In this document: positions 52,491 to 60,970 of the stretch, one piece after another | Layout: each line of letters opens with the position of its first letter | How positions within the stretch are numbered: position 1 is the stretch's first letter | Assembly: GCF_009729205.1 (NCBI RefSeq) | Contig: NZ_VTHB01000003.1 | Location: 474,053 to 538,052 of the forward strand | Source: Mycobacteroides sp. CBMA 271 | GTDB lineage: Bacteria; Actinomycetota; Actinomycetes; Mycobacteriales; Mycobacteriaceae | DNA: 64,000 nucleotides | Direction of reading: 5' to 3' | The notes under the pieces: model-generated | Database searches by the model: none | Seen by the model: the letters and a program-made list of their open reading frames with translations, nothing else | Told to the model about the DNA's origin: nothing | Position numbers and translations under genes: made by a program

Positions 52491-53531
52491 TCAGTGGTGG
52501 TAGCACGTGTTTTGGATGGACCGGGTTTCGTCGAGGATCTGTCCTATCAGGGCGAGGTAAGCGTTCTGGTGTTTCAGTTGATCTAGTTGCGTGCCAGGCG
52601 ATTCACGCGTTTGACGGACCAGCGACGCCGCCTGGTCGGCGAGGTCGGCGAGATGCTGCACACGTGGGGCAACGTCCGCACGCGTGACGCGGTTGGCGAC
52701 GTCGCGCAACTGCTTGGACCAATCTTCGAAGACGGCCAGATTTGGCCCCGAAGGCAAGATTGTCTCGGGCTCGAGGAGATCGCGGTGCTCCAAGACGATG
52801 TCGACGGACTTCACGGCGGTGCGGCATTCGCGGCGGGGGCGGTCCATGGCGTACGCGCCGAAGCCGATGGCTGCGGTCATGGCGATGATGATCCCGATGG
52901 TGATCAGCCAGACTTTGCGGGACGGCATGACCGGCGGATACTCCTCCTCGGCGATGGTGGGGACTTCTCCAAGAATGGGTACGGCTGCCGCACGCAAGAA
53001 CTCCAACCGTGCCTGCGTGCGTTGCGCATGGCGCGACTCCCACCACAGCGACAGCGCAATCAAGACCGCGAACAGGACATAGGCAGTTGCGCGCCGCAGA
53101 TCGTGACCGATGAAGTCGATGACTGCGATCAGAGCGAATATTGCTGGGGTATAACGCGTTACTCGCCTGGCCCAGCGCGGAGTGCGCAGCCTCGTCCCGA
53201 CAACTAACGTGCACAGCCGGACCGCCGCGGAAAGTGCCGCGGGATCGGACGGAATGTCGCCACCATGGCTCGCCCGGATGGCGTGCGCGCGCTGGGTCGC
53301 GTCCAGCCCGACGAGGACGGCAAAGAATGATCGGCGGAATCGTTCCTGAACGACGGTCAGTACGGTCGCCAGGCAGACGCACAACACCGGAACTTGCATC
53401 GCACGGGTGGTCCAGCTCGATCCGTCGTTCGACATGAGGAACACCCACATCGGACCGACGATGACCGTCATCAAGACCGCGGTAATAAGCCACCGCACCC
53501 ACCTCGGTGCCAGGAATAGCCGAATGTTCAC
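52491..53531 (-). CDS. Membrane protein, member 3 of the three-copy family with extra domain
   Basis: 346 aa from GTG 53531 (NIRLFLAPRWVRWLI). The N-terminal ~180 residues follow the plan of the 12630 and 13220 proteins: helix pair, the LDATQRAHAIRASHGGDIPSDPAALSAAVRL block, helix pair. A fifth helix (VWLITIGIIIAMTAAIGFGAYAM) leads to a helical soluble C-terminal domain of ~110 residues (VKSVDIVLEHRDLLEP...QLDQLKHQNAYLALIGQIL), with a Cys near the end. No function known. It starts the strand that precedes tex. Confidence 0.75.
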   Translation of the reverse strand: MNIRLFLAPRWVRWLITAVLMTVIVGPMWVFLMSNDGSSWTTRAMQVPVLCVCLATVLTVVQERFRRSFFAVLVGLDATQRAHAIRASHGGDIPSDPAALSAAVRLCTLVVGTRLRTPRWARRVTRYTPAIFALIAVIDFIGHDLRRATAYVLFAVLIALSLWWESRHAQRTQARLEFLRAAAVPILGEVPTIAEEEYPPVMPSRKVWLITIGIIIAMTAAIGFGAYAMDRPRRECRTAVKSVDIVLEHRDLLEPETILPSGPNLAVFEDWSKQLRDVANRVTRADVAPRVQHLADLADQAASLVRQTRESPGTQLDQLKHQNAYLALIGQILDETRSIQNTCYHH

Positions 53532-53604
53532 AGCAAACAGTGTGCCAGATGTATTCCACTGCCTGGCACGGGTTCGTGGGTAGGGTGGCGAACAGAAACG
53601 GCTT

Positions 53605-53648
53605 GCTCGTCCTGTTCCCGGGTTATCGACCCCGGGAACAGGACGAGC
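53605..53648. terminator. Perfect 18-bp stem downstream of the repeat protein
   Basis: GCTCGTCCTGTTCCCGGG (53605-53622) and its exact complement (53631-53648) with an 8-nt loop, eight bases past the stop of the 53656 gene. No U-run. Confidence 0.6.
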
Positions 53649-53655
53649 TACTGAC

Positions 53656-54027
53656 CTACTTCTTGGTCCAGCGGTCCTTGCCGTCGTCACCCTTGGTGCA
53701 GGTGAGGACGGTGCCGTCGCTGGCCTTGCCGGTCTTGCCCTCTACATCCTTAGCGCAGAACTTTCCTGCACTTGCCTTGTCGACACCGGCCGAATCGGTG
53801 GATGCCGTCCAGCGGTCCTTGCCATCGTCACCCTTGGTGCAGGTGAGGACGGTGCCGTCGCTGGCCTTGCCGGTCTTGTCTTCCAGATCCTTAGCGCAGA
53901 ACTTTCCTGCGCTTGGGCTGGAGCTTGGCGCTGGGCTAGGGGTGCTGGGATCTGCGATCGCGGTCGGTGCGTAGCTGCCGAACAAGATGGCCGCGCCCAC
54001 TGCGGCAACGGTCGCCAGTCTTTTCAT
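53656..54027 (-). CDS. Secreted two-repeat protein, KFCAKD type
   Basis: 123 aa. Signal peptide MKRLATVAAVGAAILFGSYAPTAIA, a Pro/Ser linker, then two copies of a ~35-residue unit: AGKFCAKDLEDKTGKASDG-TVLTCTKGDDGKDRWT and AGKFCAKDVEGKTGKASDG-TVLTCTKGDDGKDRWT. Each unit has two Cys (KFCAK and LTCTK) that probably form a disulfide. At DNA level the two ~107-bp units are 141 bp apart and nearly identical, so the duplication is recent or homogenised. ATG 54027 has AAAGGA seven bases upstream. The family is unknown to me; the unit resembles small G-x-TLTC-x-G secreted domains. Confidence 0.85.
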   Translation of the reverse strand: MKRLATVAAVGAAILFGSYAPTAIADPSTPSPAPSSSPSAGKFCAKDLEDKTGKASDGTVLTCTKGDDGKDRWTASTDSAGVDKASAGKFCAKDVEGKTGKASDGTVLTCTKGDDGKDRWTKK

Positions 54028-54208
54028 CACGCTGTCCTTTGGTCTTGACGAATCGGTGGATCGAACGCCGACAACTTACCGACGGCGGGGAGGTAATAGC
54101 TGCCAAATGGGTGAACATCTGCACCTGGATTGCGGCAATTCTCGTTTCGGCGATCATCCCTGACCAAAGGCGCTGTTCAGTAGTTGTCAGCTACTTGGCA
54201 GGAACTCC
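54028..54208. other. Short intergenic gap
   Basis: No ORF with coding character; presumed promoter of the repeat protein gene and end of the AveC-like gene. Confidence 0.4.
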
Positions 54209-55123
54209 TCAGGCTTGCCGTCGGTTGGGTTGTTGTTGCTCCAGCAAGGCCGCCGTGAACCGGTACAGGGAGAGCAGCGAGATGAATCCGAACATGAACA
54301 GGATGACGCTGCCGACGGACTCGTTCACCGGGTTGAGGAACAGGCCGAAGGCGTAGGCGGTAATGACCACGATGGGTGCGGCGTCGACCCAGCTGAGCGG
54401 ACGCTGTTCGGACCGCGAAAGCGCGTCCTTGCCCAGGGTGGGGAGGAGCACGAAGGAGATGATCAGGGTGATGAGGAAGCCCCAGATTGCCCAACCGATC
54501 GGCAGGGCGGGATCACCAAAGAACGAGTCGTCAGGGGCGAGGGCCTTGGACTTGCCAACCCATTCATAGATTCCGAACTTCTTGCAAAAACCGTCGGCGG
54601 AGAAGGCGATCCAGGCGTGCAGCATGCCGTACAGCGCGCAATGCCACACCACCTGCCATGGCCGCAGGGTGCGTGGGTTCACCACGATCTTCCCGTCGAG
54701 AATCACGTTGATGATCACGTAGACCGGCCACAACAACGCGACCATCGCGATGGGAACCAGGAGGGGAACGCTGCCGATGTGCGGACCCATCATGGGGAGT
54801 GCGCCGTAGCGCAGGTCTCCCCAGATGAATCCGCCGTAACTGATGTTGGCCTGCTCGAATGCCCACTCGACGACAGAGGCGATCACGAAGTACGCCGCAG
54901 CCAGTTTCAGGCCCAGATGTTTGAGCATGTGCCCGAATACCGCCACCACCAGCGCCAGCGTGGTGACCGTCTGCGCGACGACGGGCAAGCCTGCACCGCC
55001 CGTGGAGATCCCTGACCACAGCGTCATCACGACCCAGACCGCGCAGGCGACGCCGAGCGCCACATCCATGGGATTGGACCGGCGCGCCTCCCTATCGGTG
55101 CGGTTGTCGGTACCTGTGCTCAT
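54209..55123 (-). CDS. Multi-helix membrane protein, AveC/carotenoid-biosynthesis-like
   Basis: 304 aa with seven to eight helices. NISYGGFIWGDLRYGALPMMGPHIGSVPLLVPIAMVALLWPVY recalls the CruF/PF04240 carotenoid-hydratase family (aromatic-rich turn, GVPxxIPxxW-like segment). It also recalls spirocyclase AveC-like proteins of actinomycetes, and I cannot choose between them. It may modify a hydrophobic compound inside the membrane. It is divergent from the TetR at 55221, with a perfect 18-bp palindrome in the 97-bp gap. Confidence 0.65.
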   Translation of the reverse strand: MSTGTDNRTDREARRSNPMDVALGVACAVWVVMTLWSGISTGGAGLPVVAQTVTTLALVVAVFGHMLKHLGLKLAAAYFVIASVVEWAFEQANISYGGFIWGDLRYGALPMMGPHIGSVPLLVPIAMVALLWPVYVIINVILDGKIVVNPRTLRPWQVVWHCALYGMLHAWIAFSADGFCKKFGIYEWVGKSKALAPDDSFFGDPALPIGWAIWGFLITLIISFVLLPTLGKDALSRSEQRPLSWVDAAPIVVITAYAFGLFLNPVNESVGSVILFMFGFISLLSLYRFTAALLEQQQPNRRQA

Positions 55124-55167
55124 TGGCGTCAGCCCTTCCTGTTATGAGGTTCACCGTTTGATTGGAA

Positions 55168-55185
55168 AATTATTCTAGAATAATT
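55168..55185. promoter_or_regulatory. Perfect 18-bp palindrome, candidate TetR operator
   Basis: AATTATTCTAGAATAATT lies in the gap between the AveC-like gene and tetR. Its AT content in a GC-rich genome and its position make it a strong operator candidate. Confidence 0.75.
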
Positions 55186-55220
55186 CTCTAGTCAAGAGGT
55201 GATTCGGATATCGTGCGGTA

Positions 55221-55814
55221 GTGCCTACTGCCTCGAATGCCGGCGTCGCGCGTCGGCGCGCGATCCTCGACGCAGCGCTGACGTCGTTTCTGAAGAGCGG
55301 CGTCGCCGGAGCCACCGTCGAGGCGCTGCACCGCGAATCCGGGGCGAGCGTGGGCAGCATCTATCACTTCTTTGGGAGCAAGGAAGGCGTTGCAGCCGAG
55401 CTGTACGTAGAGACGCTGCGCGACTATTTCGATGCCTACCTCGTTGTCCTGCAAGCCAGTTCATCCGTGCGCAGCGGGATCGAAGGCGTTGTTCGTTTTC
55501 ACCTGGAGTGGGTCGCCGCCAATCAGATGCGGGCGCGCTATCTGTTCCATTGCCGAGAGTTCGAGGTCATCGAGGAGTCCCGGCCCGCGATTGCCGCGCT
55601 CAACGAGGACTTCTACTCCCAAGCGAGCGCGTGGCTACAGCCGCATGTGGACAAGGGACGCATTAAACCGTTGCCGCCCAGGCTGTGTCAGGCGCTGTGG
55701 ATGGGGCCGTGCGTCGAGTACGCGCGGCTGTGGCTGGCCCGCACTACAGAGTTCGACGTGCTCGGCGCGGCCGAGGTTCTCGGCGAGGCGGCATGGAACG
55801 CCGTCAAGGCGTGA
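55221..55814 (+). CDS. TetR-family regulator of the AveC-like gene
   Basis: 197 aa, GTG start. HTH ARRRAILDAALTSFLKSGVAGATVEALHRESGASVGSIYHFFGSKEGVAAEL. The C-terminal ligand domain contains aromatic-rich residues (FHCREFEVIEES, LWMGPCVEYARLWL). Presumably represses itself and the divergent membrane protein. Confidence 0.9.
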   Translation: MPTASNAGVARRRAILDAALTSFLKSGVAGATVEALHRESGASVGSIYHFFGSKEGVAAELYVETLRDYFDAYLVVLQASSSVRSGIEGVVRFHLEWVAANQMRARYLFHCREFEVIEESRPAIAALNEDFYSQASAWLQPHVDKGRIKPLPPRLCQALWMGPCVEYARLWLARTTEFDVLGAAEVLGEAAWNAVKA

Positions 55815-55821
55815 TCAGCGC

Positions 55822-56169
55822 TTAGGCCGTTGGGGGTGGAGCCGGGTTGAGCGCGTTCGGGCACAGCTCGCTCTGAATGATGTCCACGTACACCTGAGGG
55901 TCGGGGGCGGGAGCGACTCCGTGGCCCCAAGGGAACGAGTTTCCCACCTCTTCTGGGGGGACTCCGTTGTGCAGGTCGCGGCACGCGCGGTGTCCCGCCT
56001 GAATCACGTACGGTTCGGCGTCCTTGTGGATGAAGACGCCCGCAGCGCGGAGACTGTCGAGGAAAGTGTGGTCATTTGCCTGCGCGATGCCGGCGCCGCC
56101 GAGCAGGCCGCCGACAGCCAAGCCGGTGGTAGCGGTGCTGATGACGATCGCTCTGCGGAACTTACCCAT
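55822..56169 (-). CDS. DUF732 secreted protein
   Basis: 115 aa from ATG 56169 (AAAGGA upstream). Signal peptide MGKFRRAIVISTATTGLAVGGLLGGAGIAQA, then a DUF732 domain with NDHTFLDSLRAAGVFIHKDAEPYVIQAGHRACRDLHNG and a second Cys in IIQSELCPN. Paralogous to the 42719 protein. A longer frame to 56217 is rejected because it lacks a signal-like start. It lies 8 bp from the end of tetR, convergent. Confidence 0.9.
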   Translation of the reverse strand: MGKFRRAIVISTATTGLAVGGLLGGAGIAQANDHTFLDSLRAAGVFIHKDAEPYVIQAGHRACRDLHNGVPPEEVGNSFPWGHGVAPAPDPQVYVDIIQSELCPNALNPAPPPTA

Positions 56170-56271
56170 CGTTGTGTCCTTTCCAGCCGACAGCATTATT
56201 GCCGTTGGAGCGAGCACATGTTGCTGAATTGATGGCAGGCTGATGAGAGTTGACGGGGGTAGGGAGTGTTC

Positions 56272-58149
56272 ATGATCCGAGGGTGGGCGTGCGTTCTGGC
56301 ACTCGTACTGCTGCTGTCGGGGTGTGGTCGCGCGTCCGGACCATCGGCGGGGTTCGCCGGGCGTTCAAACGCGGAGCTGGCTCGTTTTCTGCCCGTCCTC
56401 GCGGACTATCCCGGATTGTCCTGGGACGTCACGCTGACGGTCGGAGCATCCAAGTACCCCGCGGGTCTGGACGTCTACCCAGCTGATGCGCCGGTGGAGC
56501 CGAGCGGGTGCGGGGACATCCCGTTTCAGCGTTCGGATCGCATCGCGGCGAGCTCCGAGGGATTTGTGCCGAACGGAGTCGCGGGCGACAGCGGACGGGC
56601 ATCGGTGCGCATCATGCGCGACCGTCCAGGCGCTGACCTGATTGCCGAATCGGTGGATTGGGCCAAGCGGTGTCATGACTTTCGGGTGATCTATCCGGGT
56701 TCGGGGCCGCAGGACCCGGCGACCGCGTTCCCGACGGCGGTCAGTCTGTTGCCTTCGGAGAAGGTAGACGGCAACGAGGTGACCCGCATCCATCTCACCG
56801 AGAACCGAGAACATCGAGATCAGGCTGAAGGCAGCAGGGAAAGTGTGGTGCTCCTTGCCCGGGTGCGCGGGCTGGTTCTGGTGGCGGTTCGCCACGATAG
56901 CGGCCGATCCGGCGACGACATTCTGTCGCTGACGGCCAAACGCCTGGCGGCCGACAGACAGGTGTCGAAACCGTTGTCCGACAAGGCGGATACCACGTAT
57001 CTCAGCGGGCGAACCGATAAGGAAATGCAGCAGTTACTGCCGTCTGCCCTTGATGTGGCGTCCGAATGGACCGTGCGCCAGAGCACGCCGATCGTCGGGG
57101 AGCGCTCGGGTGAGGGAGGACGGTCCGATACAACGCCGTCGGACTGCGACCGGGTTCCCTTCGGCAGCGATGGGTGGCGACCGGATACCGACCGGGATTT
57201 TCGTCAGATCGCCGCGGTCACCGCGATACGGGAGGCAGACCAGCGCACGGTGAGCGAATCGGTGCAGCTCGGAATCGAGAAGCTCGGTACGTCGGTGATC
57301 GACGAGACGACGTTCTGGGCCAAACAATGTGCGTCGCACACCAAGGCTGGACACCCTGTCACCGTCGAATTGGCACCGGCCACGCAACTCGACGGCATCG
57401 ACGTCACTACCGTCCACGTGAAGGGTGACTCCACCAACAGGATCGATGACACCACTTCTCTTCTGCGGGTCCGCGGAGTCCTCGTCATCGTCACACCCGC
57501 GTTGCCGGGGAAGGGCAGCGCGGTGGCGCAGAAGACGGTCGAGAACCTGCGGCATGCGGCGTTCGATACGCCCTCGGGTCCGGTGTACCGCGGTCCCTAC
57601 GACCGGCCGCCCGGCGAAATGAAGTTCCCCGCGCCATCCGCCGAGGCGACGGACGCATTGGCGCGTGTTGCGAAGGGAAACCTTGTCAACCCCGAGCAGT
57701 TCCATTTCGGGGGTTATCAGCCGGGTGATGCCAAGACCCGTAGTCCGGACTATCTACATTTCCGTTCGCCCACCGGGTCGATTGTGTGCACCTGGAGGAG
57801 GTACGCGCTGTACTGCGACGTACCGCACGGAACCTACCCGCGCACGCCCAAACCCGTTGATTTGGAAGGTAATTGGTCCGATAGTATCGTCAACTTCGGG
57901 TGGGATGGTATTGCGAATGGGATTGCCACGACCGATCCCATTGTCTACGCCGAGTCCAACGCGCTGCCGTACGGCAGCACCATCAGGCTGGAAGAGGGCC
58001 CCTATCCGACCGAATGTCTGATGGAGCGCGACGGGCTGACGTGTGTCGAATACTCCAAACGCACCGGGATGCATCTGAGTCGCGACGATCTGACGCCGCT
58101 GGTGGCCACCGAGGCGCTCGCGAAGGACAGTCGCACGGAGCCGAAGTAG
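56272..58149 (+). CDS. Large modular lipoprotein
   Basis: 625 aa. Lipobox LLSGC (Cys19) after MIRGWACVLALVLL. Two related ~200-residue sensor-like modules: first LARFLPVLADYPGLSWDVTL...CHDFRVIYPG...RVRGLVLVAV; second LLPSALDVASEWTVRQ...AKQCASHTKAGHPVTVELAP...RVRGVLVIVT. Each has two cysteines. The C-terminal ~150 residues are the Cys-rich module (FRSPTGSIVCTW...LPYGSTIRLEEG...LTCVEYSKRTGMHLSRDDLTPLVATEALAKDSRTEP) also found at the end of the 13801 lipoprotein. ATG 56272 has AGGGAG six bases upstream. The function is unknown; exported. Confidence 0.85.
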   Translation: MIRGWACVLALVLLLSGCGRASGPSAGFAGRSNAELARFLPVLADYPGLSWDVTLTVGASKYPAGLDVYPADAPVEPSGCGDIPFQRSDRIAASSEGFVPNGVAGDSGRASVRIMRDRPGADLIAESVDWAKRCHDFRVIYPGSGPQDPATAFPTAVSLLPSEKVDGNEVTRIHLTENREHRDQAEGSRESVVLLARVRGLVLVAVRHDSGRSGDDILSLTAKRLAADRQVSKPLSDKADTTYLSGRTDKEMQQLLPSALDVASEWTVRQSTPIVGERSGEGGRSDTTPSDCDRVPFGSDGWRPDTDRDFRQIAAVTAIREADQRTVSESVQLGIEKLGTSVIDETTFWAKQCASHTKAGHPVTVELAPATQLDGIDVTTVHVKGDSTNRIDDTTSLLRVRGVLVIVTPALPGKGSAVAQKTVENLRHAAFDTPSGPVYRGPYDRPPGEMKFPAPSAEATDALARVAKGNLVNPEQFHFGGYQPGDAKTRSPDYLHFRSPTGSIVCTWRRYALYCDVPHGTYPRTPKPVDLEGNWSDSIVNFGWDGIANGIATTDPIVYAESNALPYGSTIRLEEGPYPTECLMERDGLTCVEYSKRTGMHLSRDDLTPLVATEALAKDSRTEPK

Positions 58150-58155
58150 GGCTCG

Positions 58156-58704
58156 CTAAAGGGCCTGAATTCCGTTGTGCAGCACCATGGCACCTAACAC
58201 GATCAGAATCGCCGCCATGAGCGCGGCATTGTTCTTCTCCATCCAGTCCTTGAGTCGGCCCATCAGGTCGTCGAGGCGGTGACCCGCGGTCGCGTAACCC
58301 AGGACGGGGACGGCTACCGTTGATGCAGCGATGGCGACGAAGAACGCTGCAGCCGTCCAGTTGTCGGCGACATCCGGCCCGCTGGCACCGATGGACAGTC
58401 CGGCCGGAACACAGATCAGTAGAACGTCGGGTCGGATCACCACGAGTGCCGCGGCAGTCATCGCAGCACGTGCCGGGGTGATCGTCGCGAATGATCGCAT
58501 CCAGGCCGGTGAGTCGGAATGGCGATGGCGGGTCAGCCACCGGTAAATGCCGAAGAGAACCAGTGCCGATCCCACGATCACGCGGAGCCAGGAAGCCCAG
58601 GCGGGAGGCGACTTGTGCATGCCGCCGAGCAGCCCCGACGCCGCGACACACAGTGCTGTCAGTGCGGCCAATCCGGCCAGCCAACCGGCCAGAAAGTCGC
58701 GGAC
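58156..58704 (-). pseudogene. 5'-truncated GAP-family (Sap-like) membrane protein
   Basis: The open frame begins VRDFLAGWLAGLAALTALCVAASGLL immediately after the in-frame TAA of the upstream gene and has no ATG or GTG start; the first TTG (58671) would give 171 aa. GAP-family proteins (sulfolipid-1-addressing-like exporters) start with one more helix and about 45 residues before FLAGW. Downstream helices and the MEKNNAALMAAILIVLGAMVLHNGIQ end are intact. The 5' end thus seems lost, replaced by DNA carrying the LppU-like genes. Confidence 0.7.
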
Positions 58705-59346
58705 TTACTTCTGTGTTTCGGTGCAGACGGTGAATTTGCGTACCGGGTGAGCGAATCCGCCGCCAGGGCAGCGGCTGAGAGTTGTTGTGTCCAGGACCAG
58801 CCTGACGGGTTTCTCTCTGCCTGGTTGTGAGGCGTCGTCGCAGCTGGCACGGTGCGAATCCCGCTTAGTGATGCTCAAGCACGTGTCCCGTATCCAGTGA
58901 TAGTCCATGCATACTGCGTATTCGTGGCCGTCAGCTGTTTTGCTCCAGAACTTGTAATCGGCGTCGGCGACACATTCGTCCCGATTCCGTGTCTGCTGGA
59001 CCACAATGTAGTTATCGTCGGGAGCCCCGCATTCAGCCTTTGACAAACTCCAACTCTTCTCGGACGCATACAAATGCGCGCACGAGTGGGCAGGGAAATC
59101 TGGGTTGATCGTGAGGGTTTTGGCCGGGAATTGGCCGTTGATCGTTGAAAAATCGGTGTGGGCGGTCTCATCGGCGGGCACGGTCCTGCGGGCATGTTGC
59201 ATTTTCAGGACCCACATCACGCCGAAACTGGCCATCACGCACCACGCCACGACAACGACCATCCCGACAGTGATCCAACCCATTACCTTTGGCCACCGAC
59301 GATGCACAGGCGTCGGCATGTACGGCTGCATCCACGGATCAACCAC
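58705..59346 (-). CDS. Membrane-anchored LppU-like protein
   Basis: 213 aa, GTG 59346. One N-terminal helix (VMGWITVGMVVVVAWCVMASFGVMWVL), then a domain with HSCAHLYASEKSWSLSKAECGAPDDNYIVVQQT, RDECVADADYKFW, YAVCMDYHWIRDTC, and CPGGGFAHPVRKFTVCTETQK at the end. The order of cysteines and the FTVC end fit LppU-type mycobacterial lipoproteins. The start abuts the TAG of the next gene upstream in the operon, which encodes a paralogue. The AT-rich stretch 58.9-59.1 kb has atypical codon use. Confidence 0.8.
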   Translation of the reverse strand: MVDPWMQPYMPTPVHRRWPKVMGWITVGMVVVVAWCVMASFGVMWVLKMQHARRTVPADETAHTDFSTINGQFPAKTLTINPDFPAHSCAHLYASEKSWSLSKAECGAPDDNYIVVQQTRNRDECVADADYKFWSKTADGHEYAVCMDYHWIRDTCLSITKRDSHRASCDDASQPGREKPVRLVLDTTTLSRCPGGGFAHPVRKFTVCTETQK

Positions 59347-59928
59347 CTACTTCTGGTCCTCCGTGCAAACCGTGAAACGTCGTTGCGGATGCTGGTAGCC
59401 GCCGCCTGGGCAGCCGTCGAGGCTCGTGGTGTTCATGATGACTTTGACCGACTTAATGCGCTTGGGCACGGCGGTATCTGCACAGGCCACTTTCGTTACA
59501 GGCTGGCCCAAGCCGATACACAATGAGCTGTCCCACGCTAAGTCTAGACAGGCCGTGTATTGGCCTGTCGCTTTCGAATTGTGGTAAAAGGAACGGTCCG
59601 TATCCCCGCATTCCTGAGGCACATTCACACGTTTGATAACTCGATAAGTGTTCTTAGTCGAGCCGCAATCAACGATAGTGAGTGAAGAATTTACCAACTC
59701 GCCATCCAAATTCACACACCCACCTACAGGAGCCTCGGCCTGACCATTAGCCGTCAACGATCCCGGCGTGGGGAACTGGCCGGGAATGTTCGTAAAGTCT
59801 TGCGATTCTTGCCGCGTGGGCGACGATGCGGTGGCGGCTACCGTTGGTGATGGCGAACCGGGCTGACCGCATCCCGCTGCCAGAGCGCACATACCGAGTA
59901 TGGGCAAGAGGGCCTTGTTCATGATCAC
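59347..59928 (-). CDS. LppU-like lipoprotein
   Basis: 193 aa. Lipobox LAAGC in MNKALLPILGMCALAAGCG. Then GGCVNLDGELVNSSLTIVDCGSTKNTYRVIKRV, PQECGDTDRSFY, YTACLDLAWDSSLC and CPGGGYQHPQRRFTVCTEDQK. Paralogue of the next gene: same Cys spacing and same end. GTG 59928 overlaps the upstream stop (GTGA); ATG 59922 is an alternative start that fits the signal peptide equally well. Function unknown. Confidence 0.82.
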   Translation of the reverse strand: MIMNKALLPILGMCALAAGCGQPGSPSPTVAATASSPTRQESQDFTNIPGQFPTPGSLTANGQAEAPVGGCVNLDGELVNSSLTIVDCGSTKNTYRVIKRVNVPQECGDTDRSFYHNSKATGQYTACLDLAWDSSLCIGLGQPVTKVACADTAVPKRIKSVKVIMNTTSLDGCPGGGYQHPQRRFTVCTEDQK

Positions 59929-60968
59929 GTGAACTTCTTGGCTGCCGCTAATGCAAGTTTTTTGTTTTGTTCGCAGTCTTGTCCGGTAACTTCAATGACT
60001 GGGGTTGGCCAATCTGACGAATCATTCGCGGCGTCGGTATTGGCGGTGCCAATGTTCGTAGGCGGTATCGGCGGGCCCATCTCAACGCTAATTCTGCAAT
60101 CGTGATAGTCGCCTTCGCTGTATCCGGGCTCAACGTATAACTCGACACCATTTCTGTTTTCGGTCTTCCAAGACGTGTTGAGTGTTTTCTTTGTGGTTAG
60201 GTGTAGGGCTGCTGAGGTAGGCGTGGCTGCGTTATTTGCATAGAATGAGCATGATCTTGGTGACTTTTCGCCCTGGTAGTACCGGCTATATCCATTGAGT
60301 TGCTGGAATAGTGAACAAATATCCTGTTCAAACAGGGGGCGCCACATCTTGCTTCGGGAATCAAAACGGGGGATTCCTTGATTGCGGCTCTCTGCTGACA
60401 TTTTTGCTGCAGCGCTTGTCAGTTTGCATCCAGGGTCGCTGTTTGGGGAAGATGAGATGGAAACGTATTGATGAGAAAAAGCTTCTTTGGCTTTGTCAGA
60501 TTGCGGCGCAGATTCTAGTTCGCCAAGCCCGAGTGGAAAGAAGTAAGAACATTCAGAACTCGTTTTGACGGTGACATCGCCAACCTTTAGATCTTTCCAC
60601 GATGAGTCCCATACGGGGTCAACATCGGTTCGGATATCGATCCGGAGCCCGACGTTCGGCATGGGGGCGGGCTGATTCATGAGGCAGGTTTCAAGAGTAT
60701 TGCCAAACCGGTACGAAGCGACCTTATCGGTAGCTGATTTCAAGGCGTCCGCATGAATGAATCCACAGGGATCTACGCGTCGAAGAGCTCTGTCGATCTG
60801 CTGTGTGTCTCGGGCGGAGTCGTCGAGATCCCGGCCGTACTTTTCATATGATCTGGAGAAAAAGAACTCGCTATCTGTGCTATCTGTACCCGGTCTTGAC
60901 GGGCTGCACCCCGATAGCAAAGCGGCAGTGACTGTAACCGCGACAACGCCAAATGCGCGGAGCTTCAT
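59925..60968 (-). CDS. Lipoprotein with two DUF3558-like repeats
   Basis: 347 aa from ATG 60968 (GGGGA six bases upstream); ATG 60974 is an alternative. Lipobox LLSGC. Two similar halves: RRVDPCGFIHADALKSATDK...LETCLMNQ and FEQDICSLFQQLNGYSRYY...RSCSFYANN. Each has the DPC/C...C spacing that resembles DUF3558 modules. Two bases after the stop of the hydrolase gene upstream. AT-rich relative to the backbone. The function is unknown. Confidence 0.7.
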   Translation of the reverse strand: MKLRAFGVVAVTVTAALLSGCSPSRPGTDSTDSEFFFSRSYEKYGRDLDDSARDTQQIDRALRRVDPCGFIHADALKSATDKVASYRFGNTLETCLMNQPAPMPNVGLRIDIRTDVDPVWDSSWKDLKVGDVTVKTSSECSYFFPLGLGELESAPQSDKAKEAFSHQYVSISSSPNSDPGCKLTSAAAKMSAESRNQGIPRFDSRSKMWRPLFEQDICSLFQQLNGYSRYYQGEKSPRSCSFYANNAATPTSAALHLTTKKTLNTSWKTENRNGVELYVEPGYSEGDYHDCRISVEMGPPIPPTNIGTANTDAANDSSDWPTPVIEVTGQDCEQNKKLALAAAKKFT

Positions 60969-60970
60969 CG

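Noticed and set aside
58705..59430. Cassette array like the bcp one, because of the repeated gene ends at 58705 and 59347
   Set aside because: The similarity is at protein level over the whole conserved LppU end (CPGGG...FTVCTE-QK) and not a short DNA core with polar arms.
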